Part shown: one piece after another, positions 37,401-47,723 of the stretch | Numbering within the stretch: the first letter of the stretch is position 1 | How the letters are laid out: each line of letters starts with the position of its first letter | Notes under the pieces: generated by a model | Seen by the model: only the letters and a program-made list of their open reading frames with translations | What the model was told of the DNA's origin: nothing | Database searches by the model: none | Position numbers and translations under genes: made by a program | DNA from: Watersipora subatra | Taxonomy: Eukaryota > Bryozoa > Gymnolaemata > Cheilostomatida > Watersiporidae | Assembly: GCF_963576615.1 (NCBI RefSeq) | Contig: NC_088710.1 | Coordinates: 4,382,001-4,446,000, forward strand | Direction: 5' to 3' | DNA: 64,000 nucleotides

Positions 37401-40400
37401 ATTTCTCTATTATCAAGCAGTACTTGATGGCCTTCAGTATTTCCTTAAAACTGTTTTGTGAAAAATACAAAATTATGAACTCATATGAGCATTTTTTCTG
37501 AGAAAATTTCTTATATATTCTGTATAATTCCTGCAGGCTGGAGTAATCACCACATCAACGGCAACCTGTCCAAAATTGGCTTGCGATAATCCTGTAGAGG
37601 TCAAAGGTCAATGCTGCTTGTCATGTCCCACGTGTGAACTTAATGACGAGAAATACTCTGAAGGGGAAAGCTTTGAGCCTCACACCGATAAATGCGTCAG
37701 ATGTGAATGTAAGGTACGGCTGAAGCAGTTTCTCTGCTCAACTTAGCAATGCAGGTCTTTGCCAATATCCTTAATTGATGCATTCATATCATTATAATTA
37801 ACTCAGCTCGTGGACTTAAAGAAATCTTGCGTAACTTCAGATAAAAAGACGTTAGTTAGGAATTGTACATAAGACTGTAGGCAATTTGAATGAGAACAAA
37901 GATAGGGTAATATTTTCATCTTGATAACCGAGGGAACACGACAAGGCAGACTGAGAGAGGAAATGGGCATGAACAGAAATGATCTTGCACGACATGGATA
38001 ATGTATGCTGATTTATTCGCCGATTTCACAATTATCAACTGTCATCGAATCTTGCTCTGCTCCTGCCCTATTACATGGTGTCTTTAAGTTTAAAGTATCC
38101 AAACGACAATTACTTGACATTCTTTTAAAGACGATTGACATTCTTTTAACGTACGATTAACTGTTAGCGGGATGGGAGGAGCGTTAGAATCAGCTACCTG
38201 TCGTCTACTGTCTATTCAGTGTCCTTGACTTTGAGCGGATCGATAAAACTCAAGTTGTGAAGAGTCATGAAGCTGCAAATGACTGTCACGACAGATTTTA
38301 TCTGAATCTTTGAGACAATTAGCAGGCCAGCGGCTCTATTTCTCTATCAGATTCAGCGTATGACAACAATACATCACTTCCCCCTAATCATCATTCTGTG
38401 CATGAATTGCGTGTGAAAAGTGTGTTCTCCTATCTTTCTGTGTATTTAAAGCCTTTCAGCTGTTCATGCTAGAAACGATAATGATACCACGATTAAATCC
38501 TCAAAACATGCCATATCCTTGGCTCTAAGTTGAATAATTGGACCGGTTGGAGTTTTTGTTACAAGATAAGCACCCGATCATCACTAACAACTAATAACTA
38601 GCATTGGAACTGTGAAAATAGCCATACAATGAATCTAAAACTTCATTATTAAAATTTTCAGTAATAAAAATGTTATACTGTGGCCTAAAGCTGATGCTTT
38701 GCTAGAATATGTAATAGATGTGCTTGCAGTGGCCACTGTTTCTATTGTAAATTGTAACACAAATAAATGTGCTTTCCTGTATTTAGTCATGTATAATTGG
38801 TCTACTTATTTTACGCTCTCCAGTGGTTAGTGACTTGGACTCAGCCTGCGACTAATGATGTCAGTTTTAAGTATTTTCTTCTTAGGGTTTCAACTACCAT
38901 CGAGTTTTGTCGATTTTAATCTTAAAACATGCTGGCAGTCAGATCACGTAAAACAAACAAAATCTCAAATGATAGAAATATATTTATACTTTTTGATGAA
39001 ATTTGCTATAATTCGATCACGTCTTTAATTTTAGATGAATGAATAAGTACATTGGGGGTTGTTTGTTCCTGACTCTTGTTATATTCACTTGGTTGCTCTA
39101 TTCACATAATTTTGTCACGGATACCATTTCTTTTTCTGACCAGAATGGAGGCATAAACTGTATGAAGAACGCCTGCCCAGTGCTCAATTGCCCTGCAGCT
39201 AAAATAGTTCAAGAGGAAGGAGAGTGTTGTCCCCGCTGCACCGGTAGGTCTTCAGTCTAGTCACTTTGGTGACTAAAAACCCTTGGAAGACTGCCAGCTT
39301 AACTATAAAAAACAGTGTTTTGTAATGAGCCCATTTATTTGCTAGTGGGTTGAATTAGTCACTATTTGGCTCGAGCCAGACGTGTTTCAACTCGATGGGA
39401 CCTTTTAGCATATTATCATAAGATTAAGCTGCAATTTGAAGCCATATTAATATTTATTTGCGCTATAAAGGTTTTAGAAGTATCCTCATCTCACTTTGAG
39501 CGAAACCAAACAAAACTACTCGTGTAGCAGAGACTTCTAAAAACATCCTGAAAATTGCATTGAGACCTGGACATCATCCGTTTTAATCAATATTAACTTT
39601 TATACCACAAACTATTGCATTGTGGTATAACGATTCTGACTTATTAGTGTTCGTAGCGAATCCAAAGCTGCCTTGTGTAGGATCAAAATATCCCAGTGAA
39701 ACCGCAGTTGCTGAATGGTTTTGCTTGAATAAATCAGCTGAAACATTGGCGCAAGGCAGTAGGATTTAAAATTGCTTAAAGACTAGTTTCTAATGGAGAA
39801 AAGTTTGCCAGGGAAAGTTCCCAGAGATTTCTGACAGTCGCGGGCGAGGATTAGAGGACGGTTGCCGCCTGTTTAGTCTTTTGATGGCTGCATAATGGAT
39901 TCCTTCGATAACGGCTCTCTTGTCAACTCCTTGTCACATTATGTTTGAATGCAACTGTGTCTGGTTAATTATGAGCTAATTGCTAGCTAACTAGACCTCA
40001 ATGGTTCGCTGGGCTCCGAGGGAAACAGTCAATCTCGTATTTTTGTGTGACCGCAACCTTCATATTTACTTCTTTATTACGAGTCCAATAATTCCACACA
40101 CGATATCAAAGCGATCCGTGCGCTAATCCCACGGATTATTCTTCTACTTATGTAAAGCAATTAGTTTACTGTTAATAGTTTTTTCACCTTCATTCACACC
40201 ATACAAAAAGATTCCTATTGGATAGTAAAAGCTTTACGAGCCGAAAGCGAGCATCGCTGATGGGAAACAAATGCTTGCTTACTAGCTAATCACCTTGCAA
40301 TAACAATATGAACAGATGGAAAATATTTACAGATGGTTCTTTCTAATATGGAGCCGTAATATGCTGGCAGTTATTAAATTTTCTTTCTCTCTTTGGTACA

Positions 40401-43400
40401 TGAACGCTGAAACTTCTGTCAGCTTTGTATTGCTGCTTGTCTACTTTGCTTTCACAATCTGTTACTCACAATATTTTGATAGGAACTCGGACGACTTTTC
40501 TAGTACCGCGGATGTGTCTGTTCAAACACAACATATATAATGATGGCAGAACATACGAGGTTAATGACTGCACACATTGTACATGCCAAGTAAGTATGTT
40601 ATCTCTCCGCATCACTTTCACCTTTTCCATCGATGGCAGTTGACTTGATAATCTCTAACGCTAAACTCTTGCGATGAAATATTTGATATGCATCTGAATA
40701 TTTAGCTTACAATTTATTTTCCATTTATATAATCGCTTTAGCTATTACCCACTTTCCCAGCTCACAGCTGCTTTGCCAATTTCTAGTATCGTTTGTTGGC
40801 ACGCTGATTAGATAACGTAATAAAAACTAGAATTGTTAGAAGCAATAAATTTGTGTAGTAATCCTTGTTCAAGGGTCTGTAAGTGTAGCTGTCAGAAACC
40901 TTTTCTAAGAGTCCATGCTACTGCATTGCATAATGCTGAGGACACCCTTGAACAAGTGCCCTAATCAATCAGCTGCGGCAAATGGCTACCAAAACTATGA
41001 CATTTCTGATAGCCTCGAATCTTGTGCCGAATTTCTAAGCTTGTTCTTAAGGCCATTTTTACAGTATCATTTCAACCTAACAGAGTTCGACGCTGCTTCA
41101 ATGTAGCTAGATCGATTTATCTTTTTTCTAACTTTACCAGGCATTTTGCAACCAATACTGTTGTCGTACATGGCTTGAAGTTTGATGACTTTTAATAAGA
41201 ACCTTTTTTGTCTAGCTAGGTCTAAACTAACTAACCCAAACTAACACAGTCCTAAAGTTAGTAATTTCACAAATGGTTTTGTCATAAATCTTTTCAATGC
41301 TGAGACTATTTTTTCTTCCAGGGAGGAACAATGTCATGCACGAGAAGGACTTGTCCAATTTTGGACTGCCCAGTAGAAGAGCAAGTCTTTACTTCCTCGG
41401 AGTCATGCTGCCCTGTCTGCAAGCCCGACAGCATGTACGAACAGTGCGAGTATGAGGAAAACACACACGAGGTAAACTGTGGGACTTAACAGCTAGAAGA
41501 CAGGTTCTTTTGTATTCTTCTAAATAAAGTACCAATATCTGCTACCTTGACCAGAAGGAAAAATATATGGAAGTGAAATCCAAAGTTGATAAATAATTAA
41601 AGACAGCTTTTGCTAAGTTAATTAGCTGCATGAAGATGCACAAAGATGGGTGTATCCTTACAGGTTAAGTACATTTTATCACCTTTGGTTTGTTTATTAT
41701 TGTAATATTTATGATTGATGATAGCCATTATATAACTCGGTCATTGCGCGGCCCAAATTGCACCGGCTATTATAGTTTGGCTTTGTGTTCGCAGCATGGC
41801 GCGAGTTGGCAAGACGGTTGTGTGGACTGCGTGTGCTATGACGGTACAGTCACATGCAGCGAGAAAGAGTGTGACACACAGCAGCATTGCCCCCTCGACA
41901 CTCATCAGCTTAAATTTACAACTGATGCCTGCTGCCCTGTCTGCGTCGAAAGTATGTCTTGTTTTATTGTTTTTTAAAACCTCTCTCCATTTCTGTTAGT
42001 GACTGCAGTAAGATTTCAAAAATATCCATAGGGAACCATTCTGTCTTATATTAAGCAATATTTGCTTTCCATTCCGATGATAGAATCAGGAAGCTTCTTG
42101 CATGGTGTAGCCTTATTTCTATGGTAGCCACATCTAGCTCTCCATAAATGTTTTCTTGTATAGGTTTTCATTAGAAGAAAGTCGTTCAGGTTGAACATAC
42201 ATATTGCGTCAGCGTTGTAGGCTGTCACAAACTAATTCTAGGTTACGTATTAAACCAAGTAAAATAATACATTTAAAATATTATGAATCCCAGAATACCA
42301 TTATGTGACATGCTCTGCAGAAGCTCACAATCAGAACTGTCTGGTTGGTTTATGTCTAGCATTAAATAAACAGACATTTCTTGAATCTATTTCGAAAATG
42401 TTTAACTTTTTTCATCATTTCTTGTGACTAAAATAAGATTGATTAAAGACAATGATGTAGTTTTTTTTCAAGAGATGAAGACACTGACTGTTTATATTAC
42501 AGAAGAAGGTCTCTGCACCGTGTTCGGAGATCCACACTATGTAACGTTTGATAAGCGCATCTACGACTTTCAGGTGAGCTTGGTTCTGCTTCCCTTCATA
42601 ATTTTCATCTACCTTTAGCTTCTTCATAATCTCCAATGTTTATTCATACAAACTTTTTTTGGTCTATGAATAGGGAACGTGCAAGTACATGCTGGCCAAA
42701 GACTGCCCAGGCAATATGTTTGCTATCTATGTTCAGAACTTCGACCGATACAACATGCCAGGCGCCTGGACTAAATCTGTAACCATCCTATTGAATGCCG
42801 ATACAAAAATTGGTCTACGTAAAAACGGAAAGGTACGCACCAGGTAGCTAATTCAACCAAATGTGATGGTAGATAGGCAAAGTTATATTACCAACTTGTG
42901 TCTGTCTCATCGTTAACTATATGGTCTAAGCCCAATTACTGTAAACTGATTATATTGCTCGCCCATCTGACATTTTTATTAAAACTTTTGATACAGCTAA
43001 TCAAATATAACACTAATATTAATTTTTTATTGTTATCAGGTGAGAATAAACAAAAGTCAAGTTAGTTTGCCATTCTCAAAAGTTGGACACTTTACAGTAC
43101 GTTACGAGGAAGAAACAATTGTTGTCGACACAGAGATCGGACTCAAGGTTGTCTGGAACACAGAGAGCTACCTCGAATTACATCTTCCAGCTTCGTAAGA
43201 TTTTTGGTATTTCTTTTAGCACATTTCAACCTGGAAGCAAAAATATGATAAACTAATCTAGCTGACTACAAAGCTAATGTCTTACAAATGATGATTATAA
43301 ACTTTTTTCATCACAAGTTTCTTTTTGCAATTGCCTTCTCTCTCATCTGTTTCAGGCTCAAGCGGAATACTTGTGGCATGTGTGGTAATTTCAATGGTGA

Positions 43401-46400
43401 CCCGAAAGATGATTTTATGGGGAAAGATGGAACCCTTTTCACATCTGCTATTGACTTTGCAAAGTCATGGCAACATGGCCGCCAAAGCACATGCCAAGTT
43501 GGAGTAACCCAACAAGAGGTAGATGATTTTATTAAAATGTTTCATCAGCTACAAGCGCATTCTTTTTCATGCACATTATAATCAAGATTTAGCCTATGCG
43601 AATACACTATCTATTCAGCTTTGCTCATTAACTATTAGAATGTTTTTACAAGCAGTTTTGAAGAGATTAACTGAATTAGATTTATATTGGCGACAGATAA
43701 GACAAGATCAATATGGATTGTCTCAGAGGTCCTAGGGTTCTTCTGCGTGACATTTAAATAGTCTCCAGTCAGTCATGGGAATAATATTACATGAAGATTT
43801 ACGACTTGGTTCAAACCAAATCGGTCATTCCTAAATGGTAATAATACAGAAGCAATAACATGTCTATCGAAGTATTTTCCTGTAAGCCTTTATTTCCATG
43901 AAAACCATAAACTGTTTGGATGTAATAAATTCACATGACATTTATCTGATTTTAATATCTAGTTTTAACGACTTGTTGCCGTGATTGTAGGTCCAAGCGA
44001 GGTGCCAGGACAACTTCTCCAAATGGCAGAGGGCGCATCAGGAGTGCTCGATACTTAAGAGTCGTGCGCTCAAGGAGTGCCGAAAGACTATCGACGTTGA
44101 AGCGTATTACAAGTAAGTGACGGAGTACTTCGATTCCAGCATAATTGGTTCTATTTCTTTTTATAATTGTAGTTGTTGACATTTTTAAATATTTTTAAAT
44201 CAGGAAGTTTCATGGAACTAGATATGATGCATAATAATAGTGAAAACTTTAGAAAAATCGTAACTTATTGTATCTGAAAATCAGCAAATGCTAACTGATG
44301 ACACATCAAATTATCAATAAAACACATGTTTAAATAATTTGAAATTTGAGCTGGCGATCACTAGCGCTAAAGTATTTGCACTGACGATCATTAGCGCCAA
44401 ACTATTTGAGCTGCCGATCACTAGCACTGAAGTATTTTAGCTGACGATCACTAGCGCTGAAGTATTTTAGCTGACGATCACTAGCGCTGAACTATTGGAC
44501 TTGACGATCACTTGCGCTAAAGTATTTGCACTGACTATCACTAGCACTCAAGTATTTTAGCTGACTATCACTAGTACTGAAGTATTTTAGCTGACGATCA
44601 CTAGCGCTGAAGTATTTTAGCTGACGATCACTAGCGCTGAACTATTGGACCTGACGATCACTTGCGCTTAAGTATTTGCACTGACTATCACTAGCACTGA
44701 AGTATTTTAGCTGACGATCACTAGCGCTGAACTATTGGACCTGATGATCACTAGCGCTGAAGTATTTTAGCTGACGATCACTAGTACTGAAGTATTTTAG
44801 CTGACGATCACTAGCGTTGAAGTATTTTAGCTGACGATCACTAACGCTGAAGTATTTTAGCTGACGATCACTAGCGCTGAACTATTGGACTTGACGATCA
44901 CTTGCGCTAAAGTATTTGCACTGACTATCACTAGCACTCAAGTATTTTAGCTGACTATCACTAGTACTGAAGTATTTTAGCTGACGATCACTAGCGCTGA
45001 AGTATTTTAGCTGACGATCACTAGCGCTGAACTATTGGACCTGACGATCACTTGCGCTAAAGTATTTGCTCTGACTATCACTAGCACTGAAGTATTTTAG
45101 CTGACGATCACTAGCGCTGAACTATTGGACCTGATGATCACTAGCGCTGAAGTATTTTAGCTGACGATCACTAGTACTGAAGTATTTTAGCTGACGATCA
45201 CTAGCGCTGAAGTATTTTAGCTGACGATCACTAGCGCTGAACTATTGGACCTGATGATCACTAGCTCTGAAGTATTTTAGCTGACGATCACTAGTACTGA
45301 AGTATTTTAGCTGACGATCACTAACGCTGAAGAATTTTAGCTGACGATCACTAGCGCTGAAGTATTTTAGCTGACGATCACTAGCGCTGAAGTATTTTAG
45401 CTGACGATCACTAGCACTGAAGTATTTTAGCTGACGATCACTAGCACTGAACTATTTGTGATCGTATCTGTTACAAAACCTATTTTTTTCCAATTAGTAG
45501 TGAGCTGTTTTGGTAATTTTTTTAAATAATTCAGATAAAACTTTTGGTATTAAATTATTCTCGATACTACAATACTATAATGTTAGTAGTGGATATCAAA
45601 TGTGTACCTTTGACGCTTTTTGTCTGTAAACAAAGCAAGCCATCACCAGCTACTGGGTGTGGTCGAATCGGTGCTGTCTTGCTGATACACATCTTGGGCT
45701 TATACAAACCGAAGTACAAGAAACCAGTTTTATGATAGGTCTAGGTCTAGGTGTTTTAAGAACCCGTAAATCCCGAAATCGGGCAAAAGAAGGCCGTTGA
45801 GAACTTTATTTAAAAATAGTCAATAAAACATAAAATTATGGTAAGCCGCGCAAGTTGCGCGATGTTCTAGGTAAAAAACTATTCATATAAAACCCGGTGT
45901 TTGCACATACAGCTGAAGGAGCACCCCCCGTAACCAGTCTTGTTTCATGACTGTGAAGAACATTTTGTATTTGGTTAAAACTTTCGATAAGAGATTCATG
46001 GCAGTCGTCAGATAAAATCTTTAGCATGAGAGACATTCTTGCATGTTTGCGTCTTAGTTCTAAAAGTTCTAGATCTAGATAGTCTTGGCGGTGCTACTAT
46101 ATCCTGGTGCGGTGGCTTATATCTTTTTGTCTCCACTGTTACAAGTATAATGGTAACTTTTACGAGGCTGTTTTGCTGTTAAACATAATATTTGACATTC
46201 TACATTTTGTTCTGATCTTATCACTCATAAAAGCCTTTCGTGTCATGAATGTTACTGTCATATTCCTCGATGATTCTGCGCCACGGTCGCAGTGTCACGC
46301 TCTGTTGGGTCGCCTTACATCTTGTATGTTCAGCTGAGTGAGTGAACCTGAACATTCTTGTGGTTGCCTTAGTCTCCCCCCTAATTGCTAGAAAAAACTG

Positions 46401-47602
46401 CACCTAACATTGGTTAGAGGGTCTGCGCTGGGGACTCGGAGATGAAAGGATGGCTTGTTTACGGCGTATCCGTGATTCTTAGAGCGATAAGAACAGAATT
46501 CTATGACGTTGAACTGTTTTTATTAGCAGCAAGGCCGAAGTTGAGCCTGTGTGGGGTGCCGGGTTGGCTGTGAATCCCCTAAGACTAGAGACACTCCGTG
46601 TTTGTGGTCATAAAACACTCCAGCTAAATATATTTTCCACACTCCAACTGTTCGTTATTCAAAGTTTCCTTTCTCAATATATCAATTAATGATCTCACTA
46701 ATAGATACATTTGGAGATGATTTCATAAGCATTTTACCAAAGATTTTGTGGGAGCAATGAAAGTGGAATGTGAACCAAAGTAATGTTCTGTACTAAGAAT
46801 CATCTAATCTCTAATCACCTTGCGCTGGGGTACACATACTTTTCTATGTGATTAGCTTTATTCCTTCAAATATAGCAGATTCAGCACAAAAGCCAGCCTC
46901 GCAGGCGCACATTGATGGATTAGTAGACGATTCTTTAGTGAATCTCTTTCAATTTTGTATCTAAACTGACCCGTTTGCAACATTTGGTCTAAAGAAAATG
47001 TCTACATTTTAAGAAATAGATCATTCGTGCAAGATGATAACAACTACCTAAGCGACTTTTTTTGTAAAACAAACTTTTCTATGAGTTCTGAAAAGATGAA
47101 GGGTGGTTTGCTAATAAAGTTGCGGATGTACTGTGTTTTTCTACGTTTGTGATGTAAGCAGTCTTTTCTATTCTTGCAGATCCTGTGTGACAGATTCGTG
47201 CAACTGTCCACGACACAGGAAGTGTACATGCGATGCAGTGACAGCCTATGTGAGAGAATGTGAAAGAGTAGGAATATATGATATCGAGGCTCCACTCAAC
47301 TACTCATGCAGCCGGCAGCGTCGAAGGGTGAGTAACACTCTTTTCTATCACAAACGGTACAGGTCATGAAACATCTTAGTTTATAACCATTTGCATCTTT
47401 AAAGATAATTTGTGCACAAAAAATTGATAATGGAATAATCTAGTTGTTTCTGGATTTTGCAATTTTGTACAAAAAAAGTTTAAACTTTTTTATTTGGCAG
47501 GTTCTCAACTACAAAAAAGTAGCCTCAGAGCTTGAAGAGAGAATTAGACAATCTCAGTGTTATCATATGTCTAGGGTGACCCAAGTTTTCTTAAGTTCAT
47601 GA
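31422..47602 (+). CDS. bmper: BMP-binding endothelial regulator / crossveinless-2 orthologue
   Basis: Sixteen exons (listed separately) total 1995 nt, i.e. 664 codons plus TGA, with GT-AG junctions and exact phase agreement. Order: signal peptide (residues 1-22); five VWC domains, each split by an intron (about 26-100, 101-144, 145-220, 221-292, 293-358); a VWD domain (about 362-520) with the conserved GDPH site where BMPER proteins are cleaved by acid hydrolysis; and a C8 domain (about 542-620). This is the BMPER/CV-2 architecture. The family consists of secreted proteins that bind BMPs and chordin through the VWC part and heparan sulphate and chordin through the VWD part, promoting or restraining BMP signalling. 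Vertebrate BMPER ends in a TIL domain (human protein 685 residues); here the model ends in a 33-residue tail without it. Confidence 0.93.
31498..31566. repeat. 12-bp tandem repeat spanning the bmper intron 1 donor
   Basis: GTATGTCTATCT is repeated four times from the first base of intron 1, then CTATCAG|GTATGTCTATCT recurs, recreating the exon-1 donor at 31547. Confidence 0.85.
31697..31780. repeat. 14-bp tandem array of consensus 5' splice sites
   Basis: Six copies of AAGGTAAGT at 31699, 31713, 31727, 31741, 31755 and 31769, within a 14-bp unit (AAGGTAAGTAACAT). Each contains the full animal donor consensus AAG|GTAAGT. The array lies on the sense strand about 200 bp into bmper intron 1. Confidence 0.9.
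32237..32355 (+). CDS. bmper: bmper exon 2: first half of VWC1
   Basis: Acceptor GTAAAGAG, phase 1 in; donor GCAGG|GTGAGT, phase 0 out. It encodes CSNEGERI and KFITDVDPCIQCFCR, the block matching the N-terminal VWC domain of vertebrate BMPER. Confidence 0.85.
32356..34681. other. bmper intron 2
   Basis: Apart from the hairpin at 32839-32900 I see nothing definite. A 118-codon open frame at 32989-33345 has no recognisable domain and is not called. Confidence 0.4.
32839..32900. repeat. 27-bp-stem hairpin in bmper intron 2
   Basis: The arms 32839-32865 and 32874-32900 (core GTGACCTCTCAAGGTTGTC) are complementary except for one position that can form G-U in RNA. The loop is 8 nt. The size (62 nt) suits a small-RNA precursor, but a transposon scar is equally possible. 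Confidence 0.75.
34682..34787 (+). CDS. bmper: bmper exon 3: second half of VWC1
   Basis: Acceptor TTTGTAATTTTAG, donor GTAAGA. It encodes NGIVKCEIATCPDLEGC and closes with CCDVCVG, the CCxxC ending of a VWC domain. Confidence 0.88.
36482..36564 (+). CDS. bmper: bmper exon 4: first half of VWC2
   Basis: Acceptor GGTCTTTTTAG, donor GTACAT. The peptide GCTEDGIRYKSGQVWRSNDD followed by PCVVKECK aligns with the second VWC of BMPER. Confidence 0.88.
37537..37713 (+). CDS. bmper: bmper exon 5: end of VWC2 and start of VWC3
   Basis: Acceptor ATTCCTGCAG, donor GTACGG; 59 codons, phase 0 to 0. It contains CCLSCPTC at the VWC2/VWC3 boundary and ends KCVRCECK. Confidence 0.9.
39144..39243 (+). CDS. 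bmper: bmper exon 6: second half of VWC3
   Basis: Acceptor TTTTTCTGACCAG, donor GTAGGT. It encodes NGGINCMKNACPVLNCP and closes GECCPRCTG. Confidence 0.9.
40483..40589 (+). CDS. bmper: bmper exon 7: first half of VWC4
   Basis: Acceptor ATTTTGATAG, phase 1 in; donor GTAAGT. It encodes CLFKHNIYNDGRTYEVNDCT and HCTCQ, like the YDNGSSFLYDNCTACTC block of vertebrate BMPER. Confidence 0.88.
41322..41471 (+). CDS. bmper: bmper exon 8: end of VWC4 and start of VWC5
   Basis: Acceptor TTTTTTCTTCCAG, donor GTAAAC; 50 codons. It contains GGTMSCTRRTCPILDC and ESCCPVCK, then the linker leading into VWC5. Confidence 0.9.
41795..41951 (+). CDS. bmper: bmper exon 9: VWC5
   Basis: Acceptor TTTGTGTTCGCAG, donor GTATGT. 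It encodes GCVDCVCYDGTVTCSEKEC and closes ACCPVCV. Confidence 0.9.
42503..42573 (+). CDS. bmper: bmper exon 10: start of VWD with GDPH site
   Basis: Acceptor TTTATATTACAG, donor GTGAGC. It encodes GLCTVFGDPHYVTFD. The GDPH motif is the known acid-sensitive cleavage site in this family. Confidence 0.92.
42674..42832 (+). CDS. bmper: bmper exon 11: VWD continued
   Basis: Acceptor GTCTATGAATAG, donor GTACGC; 53 codons starting GTCKYMLAKDCP, as in vertebrate BMPER (GTCQYVLTKDC). Confidence 0.92.
43040..43194 (+). CDS. bmper: bmper exon 12: VWD continued
   Basis: Acceptor TTGTTATCAG, phase 0 in; donor TTC|GTAAGA, phase 2 out. It encodes VRINKSQVSLPF and the ETIVVDTEIGLKVVWN strands typical of VWD. 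Confidence 0.88.
43356..43518 (+). CDS. bmper: bmper exon 13: end of VWD
   Basis: Acceptor CATCTGTTTCAG, donor GTAGAT. It carries the VWD hallmark CGMCGNFNGDPKDDFMGKDG and then FAKSWQHG. Confidence 0.93.
43991..44112 (+). CDS. bmper: bmper exon 14: first part of C8 domain
   Basis: Acceptor CGTGATTGTAG, donor AA|GTAAGT, phase 2 out. It encodes RAHQECSILKSRALKECRKT, matching RAHRECQKLKS of BMPER. The following 3-kb intron contains the 30-bp minisatellite and a LINE tail. Confidence 0.9.
44341..45460. repeat. 30-bp minisatellite with 390-bp higher-order repeat, bmper intron 14
   Basis: About 37 units of a 30-bp repeat (AGTATTTTAGCTGACGATCA plus CTAGCGCTGA) without spacing changes. Variant units (ACTATTGGAC, AGTATTTGCA, CTAGTACTGA) recur in the same order. 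The block starting at 44491 reappears at 44881, i.e. 13 units or 390 bp later, with few differences. Non-coding. Confidence 0.95.
45480..46095 (-). mobile_element. LINE tail fragment, C-terminal end of RT ORF
   Basis: A minus-strand frame from about 46095 to 45839 encodes LDLELLELRRKHARMSLML and ends with GFYMNSFLPRTSRNLRGLP. The NSFLPRT..R...LP ending and the LxxRRxxxRLxxxxKI block are characteristic of the C-terminus of CR1/Rex-like LINE ORF2 proteins. The fragment is 5'-truncated (stops before about 46090). Its 3' flank abuts the 30-bp minisatellite. It lies antisense within bmper intron 14. Confidence 0.6.
46100..47179. other. rest of bmper intron 14
   Basis: No exon or named repeat is recognised up to the exon 15 acceptor. 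Confidence 0.4.
47180..47327 (+). CDS. bmper: bmper exon 15: end of C8 domain
   Basis: Acceptor CTATTCTTGCAG, donor GTGAGT. It encodes SCVTDSCNCPRHRKCTC and AYVRECERVGIY, like SCVTDMCECPVHKNCYC in vertebrates, and ends in a basic RQRRR. Confidence 0.92.
47501..47602 (+). CDS. bmper: bmper exon 16: short C-terminal tail in place of TIL
   Basis: Strong acceptor (TTTTTTATTTGGCAG), phase 0, 33 codons then TGA at 47600-47602. The tail begins VLNYKKVASELEERIRQS and has one Cys, with no TIL pattern. If a different downstream exon were used, the tail would be one of several isoforms. AATAAA lies at 47718. Confidence 0.55.
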   Translation, partial: VLNYKKVASELEERIRQSQCYHMSRVTQVFLSS

Positions 47603-47717
47603 GCATGCTGTTTGTAATACAATCCTAGTCAGCATCCCAGAAGGACACCCTAGTTATGACTAGACAAGTTTAAAATGCCAAGCGATGCGAAGCCACAAGC
47701 AAATCGTGGATTTTGTG

Positions 47718-47723
47718 AATAAA
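47718..47723 (+). terminator. candidate poly(A) signal of bmper
   Basis: AATAAA 115 nt downstream of the exon 16 stop codon. Confidence 0.4.

Larger units (their letters stand above)
34788..43990. other. bmper introns 3 to 13
   Basis: Between the listed exons the introns (longest 39244-40482, 37714-39143 and 34788-36481) contain only AT-rich sequence and chance frames. No RNA gene or recognisable transposon was seen. Confidence 0.4.

Noticed and set aside
44341-45460. Regular 30-bp repeats considered as a CRISPR array
   Set aside because: Units are directly adjacent with no unique spacers, and the context is an intron of an animal gene.
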